Assembly (NCBI RefSeq): GCF_030697375.1
Contig: NZ_JAUYQD010000013.1
Coordinates: forward strand, 1-64,000
Reading direction: 5' to 3'
DNA length: 64,000 nt
Source of the DNA: Rhodoferax sp.
GTDB lineage: Bacteria; Pseudomonadota; Gammaproteobacteria; Burkholderiales; Burkholderiaceae_C
Below are positions 7,965-15,633 of the stretch, in pieces (within the stretch, counting starts at the first letter, position 1; every line of letters begins with the position of its first letter). The notes below the pieces were generated by a model. The model was given only the letters and a program-made list of their open reading frames with translations, was not told where the DNA came from and searched no databases. Made by a program: the position numbers and the translations under genes.

Positions 7965-9359
7965 ATGCGCGACATTTCCTACCGAACCTGGATTGCACGT
8001 AGCTTGGCGCGGGCCGTTTTGGCAGACGTGAACCAGCCTGGCGGCACCAGTGTGGCCGCCATGCAGGCACGGGCGGTGGCAACGCTGGGGGAGGACCCTG
8101 CATGGCTCCATGCCGTCATTGCACCTTTGGCCATGCTGCCCGCCATCAGTTGGCAAAAGATGGATCTTGAGGCGCTGACGCAGCGCATCCTGACGCCTGT
8201 ACTGCCATTGCGTGTGTCAGCGGTCGTAGACGATCACGAGGAGGAGGACGAGATTGGCGCAGAGAATCCCTTTGACCTCGCCTTTGCCAACGGCATGGTG
8301 CCCCACATCCGCCGCTTGATCCTTCGCCCGCCGACCATGCAGTTGCGCCCCATGGGATTGGATACCTGTAATTTGCCCGGTCTGCCCACCGTGCACGACC
8401 TGGCGCAATGGTTGGACATCCCACTGGAGCGCCTGGAATGGTTGAGCCCCGCAACACCCCTAGGCGCTGAGCATTACCGCTACCAGTTACAAGCCAAGCG
8501 CACAGGCGGCCTGCGTTTGCTGGAAATTCCAAAAGTTGAGCTCAAGCGGGTGCAGCGGGCCATCCACACAGGTCTGTTGCAGCACATCCCGGTGCATGAG
8601 GCGGCCCATGGATTTATTGCCCACCGATCGGTGGCCACCCACGCGGCCCAACATGCCGGCAAAGCGGTGGTGATCCGGTTTGATTTGCAAGATTTTTTTG
8701 GCAGTATCCGCGCCGCACAGGTCACGGCGCTGTGGCGCACGCTGGGCTATCCCCCGGGCGTGGCGAAGTGTTTGGCGGCGCTGTGCACCCACCGAACGGC
8801 CCAGATGGTGGTCCAGCGGCTGCGCGACGATGGTGGCCTGGACTGGTTGGGCGCCAAACGGCTGCGGTCCGCCCATCTGCCCCAGGGGGCGCCCAGCTCA
8901 CCCACGTTGGCAAACCTGTGCGCTTTTGGGCTGGACCTGCGTTTGGAGGGGTTGGCTTGGGTGTTTGGTGCCACCTACAGCCGCTATGCGGATGACCTGG
9001 TGTTCTCGGGCTCCGAGGCACTGCGCCCGCAGTTCCGTGCCTTGGAGGCCTGGGTTGGAGCGATTGCCCAGGACGAGGGCTTCACGCTGCATCCCCGCAA
9101 AACCCGTTGCCTGCCGCAACATCGGCAACAGCGCATTACCGGCGTGGTAGTGAACGCGCATCCCAATACGCCCCGGCGGGAATATGACCGTCTCAAAGCC
9201 TGCCTGCACCAGTGTGTGCACCGTGGACCGGCCTCCCAGAACAGCACCCAACTGGTGGATTTTCGGGGGCATTTGCTGGGGCGCATCGTTTGGGTCAAGC
9301 AGTTCAATGCCGCCCGGGCCGCGAAGTTGATGGCCTTGTTTGCGCAGATTCAGTGGTAG
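7965..9359 (+). CDS. Retron-type reverse transcriptase
   Basis: A 464-residue RNA-directed DNA polymerase. RT motifs are visible in order: the region-X-like HAAQH (226-230, counterpart of retron NAxxH), the first catalytic Asp in FDLQDFF (Asp240), the LPQGAPSSP motif, the YADD box (341-344) and the ITG motif (391-393, counterpart of retron VTG). These mark the retron class rather than group II introns or DGRs. About 120 residues precede the RT core and include an acidic run at 89-96; this extension is reminiscent of the longer myxobacterial retron RTs. I chose ATG 7965 because an in-frame start at 7872 would begin inside the predicted msd. No accessory effector gene follows; creC converges from the other side. 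Confidence 0.85.
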   Translation: MRDISYRTWIARSLARAVLADVNQPGGTSVAAMQARAVATLGEDPAWLHAVIAPLAMLPAISWQKMDLEALTQRILTPVLPLRVSAVVDDHEEEDEIGAENPFDLAFANGMVPHIRRLILRPPTMQLRPMGLDTCNLPGLPTVHDLAQWLDIPLERLEWLSPATPLGAEHYRYQLQAKRTGGLRLLEIPKVELKRVQRAIHTGLLQHIPVHEAAHGFIAHRSVATHAAQHAGKAVVIRFDLQDFFGSIRAAQVTALWRTLGYPPGVAKCLAALCTHRTAQMVVQRLRDDGGLDWLGAKRLRSAHLPQGAPSSPTLANLCAFGLDLRLEGLAWVFGATYSRYADDLVFSGSEALRPQFRALEAWVGAIAQDEGFTLHPRKTRCLPQHRQQRITGVVVNAHPNTPRREYDRLKACLHQCVHRGPASQNSTQLVDFRGHLLGRIVWVKQFNAARAAKLMALFAQIQW

Positions 9360-9377
9360 CGGACGCTGCGGTGTTGG

Positions 9378-9397
9378 GGGGAGCTGGCTAGCTCCCC
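9378..9397. terminator. Bidirectional hairpin between the retron RT and creC
   Basis: A perfect 8-bp stem ggggagct / agctcccc with a 4-nt loop sits 18 bp after the RT stop codon, and the creC stop codon lies in its loop and first pair. There is no long T run on either side, so it may attenuate or separate convergent transcripts rather than be a classical intrinsic terminator. Confidence 0.5.
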
Positions 9398-10842
9398 GCC
9401 CGCTTACCCGGAGCGTTCAAGAGAATACGCAGGGTGGCCAGCGCGCCGCCACTTGGCACATTTTCCAATCGAATGTCCCCGCCGTGCAGCATGGCAATTT
9501 CACGCACCAGAACCAGCCCCAGCCCCGTGCTTTTGGGGCTACCGTCCGGGCGTGGCAGGGAAAAGAAGCGTTCAAAAATACGCTCCCCTGCAAACTCGGC
9601 CAAGCCAGGCCCCTGGTCCTGGATGCAGAAGCGGGCGCGTTCGCCGTCACGGCGGGCGGTGCAGGTCACGCGGCCGCCCGGCGGAGAAAAATCCAGGGCG
9701 TTTTGCACCAGGTTGCTCAGGGCCAGACCCAGCAAAAAGCGGTCTCCCACGATGCTCAATGCGGGGTCCGCTGAAAATTCCAGCGTGATTCCACGCCGTG
9801 CCGCCTGTGCGTGCATGGCCTGTTCCAGGTCTTCCAGCAGCTCCGTAGCGTTGATCGCGGCCGGGGCTTCCAGCACGCGCTGGTGTTCCAGCTGGGCCAG
9901 CCGCAGCAGCTTGTCGATCAGGGTTTGCAGGCGCTCACTCTGCGTCTGCACGTTGTGGAGAAAGCGGGTGCGCTCCAGCGCAGGCAGGTCGGGTTCGGCC
10001 AGCAATTCGGCAGCGCCCCGGATGGCGGCCAGCGGGCTCTTCATCTCGTGGGTCAGGTGCTGCACATAGTGCTCCACGTAGGCGCGGCCGTCCACCTCGT
10101 TGCGCAACTGGGCCAGGGCGCGTGACAACTCGCCGATTTCGTCCTTGCCGCGCGACGGTGGCTCGGCCGGGCTGCCGGCGGCCAGCAGGCGTGCGTAGCG
10201 CACCAGGCGCCCCATGGACAGGGTGAGCCAGGCGGTGAAAGCACCCCCGATCAGCAGCGTGGCGCCCAGCAGCCACAGGCCTTGGCGCAGCACCGCATGC
10301 TCACCCCGGGCAATCAGGGGCTCCAGCGTGCGGGTGGGTTTGGCCACGGTGAGCACGCCCACAATGCGGTCCCCGTCCCGGATGGGGGCTGCCACATGCA
10401 TGACGCTGCTGGCCGTGTCGTCGGGATCGTCGCGGGTGGAGCGGCTGCCGTATTCCCCGCGCAGGGTGCGCGCCACGTCGCGCCAGCCGGAGTAGTCTTC
10501 GCCCACCGCCTTTTGCCCCGAGTCGTAGCGCACCACACCGGCCGCGTCGGTCACGTAGATGCGGAAGTCCAGCGTCTGCTTTTCCAGTTCCCAGATACGG
10601 GCCTTGATCGGGCGCTGGCGGTAGGCCTCCACACTCTGTGCAAAACGCCCGTCCGGCAAGCGCTGGGCCAGCAGGTCATCCACCGCCAGCTCGGCCAGCA
10701 GCTGGGCGGAGTCCACCATCACGTCTTCGACCGCGTCGCGCACGCCGGGTTTGACCTCGGACACAAACACCCGCAGCAAAAACCAGCCCGACAGGCCGAC
10801 GATCAAAAAGTAGCCCAGAAAGACGCGTGCCCAGAGCTTCAT
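9388..10842 (-). CDS. creC: Two-component sensor histidine kinase CreC
   Basis: A 484-residue inner-membrane sensor kinase. It has an N-terminal membrane helix (about 4-25), a periplasmic sensor (about 28-180), a second membrane helix (about 187-207), a HAMP-like linker, a HisKA box with His265 (LTHEMKSPLAA) and an ATPase domain with NLVQNALDFS, DQGPGL and TGLGLVLV motifs. Length and layout match CreC (474 residues in E. coli). Start 10842 is chosen because its ATG overlaps the creB stop (ATGA); a longer frame upstream is Pro/Arg-rich shadow. It phosphorylates CreB in response to envelope or metabolic stress. The gene now ends against the retron, so its transcript no longer runs straight into creD. 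Confidence 0.9.
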   Translation of the reverse strand: MKLWARVFLGYFLIVGLSGWFLLRVFVSEVKPGVRDAVEDVMVDSAQLLAELAVDDLLAQRLPDGRFAQSVEAYRQRPIKARIWELEKQTLDFRIYVTDAAGVVRYDSGQKAVGEDYSGWRDVARTLRGEYGSRSTRDDPDDTASSVMHVAAPIRDGDRIVGVLTVAKPTRTLEPLIARGEHAVLRQGLWLLGATLLIGGAFTAWLTLSMGRLVRYARLLAAGSPAEPPSRGKDEIGELSRALAQLRNEVDGRAYVEHYVQHLTHEMKSPLAAIRGAAELLAEPDLPALERTRFLHNVQTQSERLQTLIDKLLRLAQLEHQRVLEAPAAINATELLEDLEQAMHAQAARRGITLEFSADPALSIVGDRFLLGLALSNLVQNALDFSPPGGRVTCTARRDGERARFCIQDQGPGLAEFAGERIFERFFSLPRPDGSPKSTGLGLVLVREIAMLHGGDIRLENVPSGGALATLRILLNAPGKRAGS

Positions 10843-11537
10843 GGTGCGATGGAGTAGCCGGTGCCGCGGTGGGTCTGGATGGGCTCGCTGGCCGGGTCTA
10901 TGCTGCGCAGCTTGGCGCGCAGGGTTTTGATGTGGGTGTCTATGCTGCGGTCGGTGGTGTCGGGGGCGTTGGCCCACACCCGGTCCATGATGTGCTCGCG
11001 CGTGAAAACCCGGCCCGGGCTGGAGAGCAGCAGCGCCAGCAGCAGGTATTCGTAGCGCGTCAGATCCAGCCGCTGGCCGTGGAAGGCGATGCGCAAGGCT
11101 TCAGGATCGTGCCGCCAGACGGTCTGGGCCTCGACAAGGGGCGCGGCAGGTGCGCGAAAGCGGGCATCCCGCCGCAAAATGGCGCGCACCCGCGCCGCCA
11201 CTTCCCGGGGCGAAAAGGGTTTGACCACATAGTCATCCGCGCCCAGTTCCAACCCCAGCACGCGGTCAATTTCCTCGGCCCGGGCCGTCAGAAAAATGAC
11301 CGGAACCTCGCTTGCGAGTGGGTCCGCACGCCACTGCTTCAGCACCTCAAAACCCGTGGTGTCGGGCAGGCCCACGTCGAGTATGAGCAAATCAAACGCC
11401 GAGGCATGGTGCGCCGCCAGAGCCTGGCGTCCCAGGCACAGGTGGCGCACGGTGAAGCCTTCGCTGCCCAGGGCGTAGATGAGGGTGTCGGCAATCGCCT
11501 GTTCGTCTTCAACAAGTAGGATGTTCACGGTTTGCAT
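10839..11537 (-). CDS. creB: Two-component response regulator CreB
   Basis: A 232-residue OmpR/PhoB-type regulator. The receiver domain has the acidic pair in LLVEDEQ, the phospho-acceptor Asp54 (LLILDVGLP) and the Lys of VKPFSP; the C-terminal winged helix contains RYEYLLLALLLSSPG and THIKTLRAKLR. CreB binds TTCAC-N6-TTCAC tags, one of which lies upstream of creD. I chose the ATG for MQTVNILLVEDE, since the 18 upstream residues are not part of the fold. It overlaps creC by 4 bp. No cre-tag was found upstream of creB itself, so autoregulation is not supported here. Confidence 0.9.
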   Translation of the reverse strand: MQTVNILLVEDEQAIADTLIYALGSEGFTVRHLCLGRQALAAHHASAFDLLILDVGLPDTTGFEVLKQWRADPLASEVPVIFLTARAEEIDRVLGLELGADDYVVKPFSPREVAARVRAILRRDARFRAPAAPLVEAQTVWRHDPEALRIAFHGQRLDLTRYEYLLLALLLSSPGRVFTREHIMDRVWANAPDTTDRSIDTHIKTLRAKLRSIDPASEPIQTHRGTGYSIAP

Positions 11538-11836
11538 TATGGCGAAGGGGGTTTCAGCGGCTGCCATCCGACAAATGTTGACCTTCGTCATTTCTGTTGC
11601 TGGGTGTTGACCACCGAGGGCGAGTGTGGTCGGCCCACGGCTGCCTTGAAAACCTCGACTAGATCAAACAAAGCGCATTCACTGCGGCCGCAGCGGCAAA
11701 AACGGCATCACGCGTGCATGTTTTGGCCATCCCCGCGCTTAAGATCGGCGCCCGCAAGCGGTCGCACCTCCGCCGCTGTGCGATACCCCCCTCCGACCCC
11801 GATCGCTCCGTCCGCCGGACTCCCCAGCGCAACACC
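11538..11836. other. Divergent intergenic region between creB and the radical SAM gene
   Basis: About 300 bp with no gene that I can support. It must hold the creB promoter (minus strand) and the radical SAM promoter (plus strand). No cre-tag, clear -10/-35 pair or terminator was recognised. The in-frame upstream extension of the radical SAM gene (from 11714) is Arg/Ser-rich and unlikely to be translated. Confidence 0.4.
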
Positions 11837-13024
11837 ATGCACGCCGAAACACCGATTCAATTCTTCCCCACCCCTGCCAAAACACCGGTCCCGCAATCCG
11901 ACGCCAACCCCATTGTGGGCGGCCGGGTGGAGCTGCAACTGCTCACCACCCTCAAGTGCAACCTCAAGTGCAGCTACTGCTCACTGGGCGTGGGTGAGGT
12001 GCTGGGTTCGCAGGTGCATGTGGAGTACGACATCGAGCAGCTCAGCGCCTTTGTGGACCAGCACCTGCAGGGCAAAGAGGTGTACGTCACCTTTTACGGC
12101 GGCGAGCCCACGCTGAACAAGAAGCTGATGCTGGAGGTGATGCAGCGCTTCCCGCGCTTTCGCTTCCAGTTGCAGACCAACGCGACCCTGATCGACAACC
12201 TGCCCGAGTGGGCCTTGAACCGCCTGTCCAACGTGCTGGCCTCGATTGACGGCGGCGAGGCCACCACCGACGGCTACCGCGGCAAGGGCATTTACCGCCA
12301 GGTGGTGAAGAACCTGAAGGAAGTGCGCGAACACATCGGCGGCTCCGTCACCGCCCGCGTCACCTGGGGCAACCCCGACACCTGCTTTGAAGAGCTGGAC
12401 CAACTGGTGGCCGAGGGCACACCGTTTGACTACCTGTACTGGCAGTTTGTGGCGGACGAGATGTACGCTGGTGACTCGGTGGACAAACGCAAGGCGGTGC
12501 TGGTGCAGCTCATCGACAAGTTCTTCTCGCGCACCGATGTGTTGTACCCGCTCATCCCCTTGATGGGCATGGTGCGCAACAAGCTGTTTCCCACGCGCGC
12601 GCTGGAGCTGTACGCGGGCAAGACCCAGTGCCGGGTCTCCACCCATTTGCTCAACGTGATGCCCAATGGCGAGATCTACCCCTGCCCGGACATGATGTAC
12701 GCACCGAATATGAAGATGGGCGACGTCAAAACCAACTGGCTGCAAAAAAGCCCGCTGCAACCCACGCCAGAAATGCCCTGCGACAGTTGCGAGGCCTACG
12801 CCTGGTGCCGTGGCAACTGCATGAAGAATATGTACCTGGGCTATGTGAAGAACGACCTGCGTTACCGCAGCAACGTGGTCGAGCCGATTTGTGAACTGAT
12901 CCGCTTCATGGGCCAGGAGATCGACAAGCACAACCCCCAGGCCTGGTTCGAGCAGGCCACGCTGCCGGTGCGCAAGCAGATCATGGACTGCGAGGTGTAC
13001 GAATACGTAGAGGTAATGCCCTAA
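11837..13024 (+). CDS. Radical SAM protein with SPASM-like C-terminal domain
   Basis: A 395-residue cytoplasmic enzyme. Cys41, Cys45 and Cys48 form the CxxxCxxC cluster that binds the radical-generating [4Fe-4S] centre; FYGGEPTL follows as the SAM-binding GGE motif. The C-terminal third has a SPASM-type cysteine array (CRVSTH, YPCPDMM, CDSCEAYAWCRGNC), expected to hold auxiliary clusters. Such proteins modify ribosomal peptides or mature enzymes. No precursor peptide or partner enzyme is evident next door, so the substrate is unknown. The start at 11837 is the first ATG followed by plausible protein sequence. The gene stops 3 bp from the convergent response-regulator gene. Confidence 0.85.
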   Translation: MHAETPIQFFPTPAKTPVPQSDANPIVGGRVELQLLTTLKCNLKCSYCSLGVGEVLGSQVHVEYDIEQLSAFVDQHLQGKEVYVTFYGGEPTLNKKLMLEVMQRFPRFRFQLQTNATLIDNLPEWALNRLSNVLASIDGGEATTDGYRGKGIYRQVVKNLKEVREHIGGSVTARVTWGNPDTCFEELDQLVAEGTPFDYLYWQFVADEMYAGDSVDKRKAVLVQLIDKFFSRTDVLYPLIPLMGMVRNKLFPTRALELYAGKTQCRVSTHLLNVMPNGEIYPCPDMMYAPNMKMGDVKTNWLQKSPLQPTPEMPCDSCEAYAWCRGNCMKNMYLGYVKNDLRYRSNVVEPICELIRFMGQEIDKHNPQAWFEQATLPVRKQIMDCEVYEYVEVMP

Positions 13025-13027
13025 GCG

Positions 13028-14686
13028 TCAGCCCGGCGGCGCGCTTTTGGCCGTGGCGCGGGGCGTGTTCGCCACCGTTTCCAGACGCGCGAGCAGCTCA
13101 CCCACGCGCTGTTTTCCCGGTGCGATGGAATTTGCCAGTGTGATGGCCTTGCGCGCCTCGTCTTCGAGGTCTCGCCGCCAGCCATTCTTCTCCAGCATGA
13201 CGATGAGCAAGTAGGCCAGATTGAGCAGCACGCGCGGATTGCGTGGCATCAGGGCGCAGGCGGCGCGCATGCGCTCCAGGGCTTCATCGAGTTTGCCGGC
13301 GCGCAGCAACAGGACCCCCTGGTTCATGGCTTCGCGGGTTTGCTGGCGTGACTGGCCAAGCAGTGCATGGCCTTCCTCGGTTTTTCCGGCACGGTCGAAC
13401 ACCGCCTGGGCACGCAAGCCCAGGTCTTCGTCTTCGTCGTTGTTGCGCACCACAAACTGGAGCAGCTGCGCTGCCTCGGTGAGGTTGCCCATTTGCATGA
13501 ACGTTTCGGCCAGTTCGATGGTGGCGTTCGGGCTCAAATTCTGCCCATCACTCTGAATCCGGGCGGCCATCTCTTGCGCGATGGCGGCGGCGGCCTCCTT
13601 GTTGCCAGCCCGGTGCAGCACCCGCACCTCTTCGGCCTTGGCCTGGATTTTGATGTCCTCGCCGCTGAACTTCTGCGCCACTTCACCCAGTATCTTCATG
13701 GCCTCTTGCGGCCGGTTTGACGCCGAATACACCCGCGCCAACCCGAGGAAAGGCGCGGCCGATTTGAGGGCGCTTTGCTCGTCGAGCTTGATGGCGCGGC
13801 GCATGGCCTGTTCCGCGACGTCGTAATGGCCGCAGCGCAGGGCGGCGGCGCCCAGCGCGTTTTGGCGCGGCGCGGAGTTGGGCGACAGCGCGGTGGCGTG
13901 CTGCAGCACTTTTTCTTCAGCTTCATGGCTGCCCAGGTGCTGGTGCACGCGGGCCAGCCAATCGTAGGCTTCGAGATAATTCGGGTACTCGGCGACCAAG
14001 TCTTCCAGCAAGGTACGCGCATTCGCGTGGTCCAGGCAGTGGACACTGAGCTTGGCCATGCCCAGTTTGGCCCAGGGGACGGAGCGGCGGGCCAGGATCG
14101 AGTCGTAGATGCCGCGGGCCTGGTCATTTTTTCCGGTCCGTTGGTACAGCTCGGCCTGGATGCGCAGCACCTCCATGGGGTTGCCCTTGTCCTGCGCCAA
14201 CCGTTGTGCGCACAGATCGAGCGCCTGGAGGTATTTCTTGGCCGCCATGGCCTCAGTGATATCCGACATCGCTTTTTTGCGCACGATCAGTTTGGCCAGC
14301 CGCGTGGTCAGCAACGCCTCAATGATGGGTTTGAGCAGGTAGTCGTCCGGTGTGTGTTCGGCAATGCTCATGACCATGTCGGAGGTCTTCTCTGCGGTGA
14401 TCATGATCCAGATGGTGGCGTGGCCGATCAGTTTGTCGTGGCGGGCCTCTTCCAGGACTTGCTGGCCATTTTTGCCGCCGCCCAGGTTGTAGTCGCACAG
14501 CACCACGTCGTATTTGTTGTGCTGCATGTGCTGCAACGCCTCCCGGGCGTTGGCTGCGGTGTCAACGCGCTGCGCGCCACAGCGTTTGAGCAAGGCGCGC
14601 AAGACACCGCGCATGACGTCAAAGTCTTCGATCAAGAGAAACTTGCGATCGACAAAATCGTTGCCGGAACGGTCTTCAAAGGCCAT
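13028..14686 (-). CDS. Response regulator with TPR repeat output domain
   Basis: A 552-residue protein. Residues about 10-130 form a receiver domain (FLLIEDFDVMRGVLR, VVLCDYNLGGG with the phospho-acceptor Asp, and YLLKPI). The rest is a long array of helical tetratricopeptide-type repeats (about 150-530), with no DNA-binding or enzymatic output. Signal output is therefore probably by protein-protein contact. The gene starts 13 bp after the stop of the histidine kinase on the same strand, so the two are a cognate pair. Similar receiver-TPR proteins occur in proteobacteria, with mostly unknown function. Confidence 0.88.
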   Translation of the reverse strand: MAFEDRSGNDFVDRKFLLIEDFDVMRGVLRALLKRCGAQRVDTAANAREALQHMQHNKYDVVLCDYNLGGGKNGQQVLEEARHDKLIGHATIWIMITAEKTSDMVMSIAEHTPDDYLLKPIIEALLTTRLAKLIVRKKAMSDITEAMAAKKYLQALDLCAQRLAQDKGNPMEVLRIQAELYQRTGKNDQARGIYDSILARRSVPWAKLGMAKLSVHCLDHANARTLLEDLVAEYPNYLEAYDWLARVHQHLGSHEAEEKVLQHATALSPNSAPRQNALGAAALRCGHYDVAEQAMRRAIKLDEQSALKSAAPFLGLARVYSASNRPQEAMKILGEVAQKFSGEDIKIQAKAEEVRVLHRAGNKEAAAAIAQEMAARIQSDGQNLSPNATIELAETFMQMGNLTEAAQLLQFVVRNNDEDEDLGLRAQAVFDRAGKTEEGHALLGQSRQQTREAMNQGVLLLRAGKLDEALERMRAACALMPRNPRVLLNLAYLLIVMLEKNGWRRDLEDEARKAITLANSIAPGKQRVGELLARLETVANTPRATAKSAPPG

Positions 14687-14699
14687 GGCGTGTCCTTTT

Positions 14700-15488
14700 T
14701 TAAGGCAAGGTCAGCACGAAGCAGCCACCACCGAAGGCGCCGCCGTTTTCCAGCCGAGTGGTCCCTTCGTGTGGGCCATTGCGGTGCAACTGCGCGACCT
14801 GGCGCGCGAAGAAGAGCCCCAAGCCGGTGCTGCTGGTGCGGGTGTTGATACTGGAGCGGTCCGCGAAACCGCGTTCCAGCATGAAAGCGGGAAAACCGGC
14901 GCCATCATCTTCAACACGGATTTCGATCTGGCCGCCATGCTGGCTGATCGACAGGCAGATACGTGCTTTGGTGTATTTGATGGCGTTGAACAGCGCCTGC
15001 ACCACCACGCTGAAAATCAGCTCCTGGTCGAAGTAGCCCTCGCCATCTTCGAGCGCTTCCGTGACAACCTCGACCTGGATGCCCTTGATGGAGGCCAGTG
15101 GCCGCACACGCGCTGCGGCGTCCTCGGCAAAGGCGTTCAGGTCCAGCACTTCGGGATCGAAGGGATAGTGCCCCTGGTCGATCTTGTAGATGGCCATGAT
15201 CTGGACCAGATGGCAGTTCACCCGTTGTGTCTCGTACAAGGCTTGGTGGGTGAGGCCGCGCACCGCGGTATCGGTCGCGCTGGCCGCGTTGTGGTCGTCC
15301 ATTTCCCGCAGGGCGTCCTCCAGGAATGCGGCAATCACGCCGATCGAGTTTTTCATGTCGTGCGCGGCCGCCGTGACAAAGGTTGACATGTCCATCGGAT
15401 GCTCCACCCTGGCCCCTGGCGCCGGGTTTTCGGGTTTGCGCAATGCATCGGTTTCCATGCTCTGGACTGGGGGGGCATCGTGGCTCAT
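14700..15488 (-). CDS. Soluble sensor histidine kinase
   Basis: A 262-residue kinase without membrane helices. The phospho-acceptor His43 lies in TAAAHDMKNSIG, an H-box of the HDxKN type; the ATPase domain has NAIKYTKA, VEDDGAGFP and TGLGLFFARQVA. No input domain precedes the H-box, so it must be controlled by partner proteins or through the paired TPR response regulator, which starts 13 bp after its stop. It is divergent from the SulP transporter, with a 145-bp gap carrying a 15-bp inverted repeat. Confidence 0.87.
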   Translation of the reverse strand: MSHDAPPVQSMETDALRKPENPAPGARVEHPMDMSTFVTAAAHDMKNSIGVIAAFLEDALREMDDHNAASATDTAVRGLTHQALYETQRVNCHLVQIMAIYKIDQGHYPFDPEVLDLNAFAEDAAARVRPLASIKGIQVEVVTEALEDGEGYFDQELIFSVVVQALFNAIKYTKARICLSISQHGGQIEIRVEDDGAGFPAFMLERGFADRSSINTRTSSTGLGLFFARQVAQLHRNGPHEGTTRLENGGAFGGGCFVLTLP

Positions 15489-15525
15489 CTGGTCTCACCT
15501 CCTGTGTGTCAACCCAATTGTTGGG

Positions 15526-15628
15526 CAAGTATCGCACCTTCAGCGGCCGATTGCCAGCGCGTTGGACAAGGGGGATCTCCCGGTGCGCCCGTGGGGAATT
15601 TCACCCCCAACCCAAGGTGCGATACTTG
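15526..15628. promoter_or_regulatory. Divergent promoter region with 15-bp inverted repeat
   Basis: caagtatcgcacctt at 15526-15540 is the exact reverse complement of 15614-15628, separated by 73 bp. The two arms sit close to the start of the histidine kinase (15488) and the start of the SulP gene (15634) respectively. A shared regulator binding both arms, possibly with looping, or mirrored promoter elements would explain this. A role is inferred; no known operator matches. Confidence 0.5.
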
Positions 15629-15633
15629 GCGTG

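Noticed and set aside
10843..10977. Upstream extension of creC
   Set aside because: The sequence is Pro/Arg/His-rich shadow of creB in another frame, and the ATGA overlap at 10839-10842 gives a better start.
15190..15633. Long upstream extension of the SulP transporter
   Set aside because: It runs antisense through the histidine kinase gene and has no membrane character. The transporter's homologous region starts at 15634.
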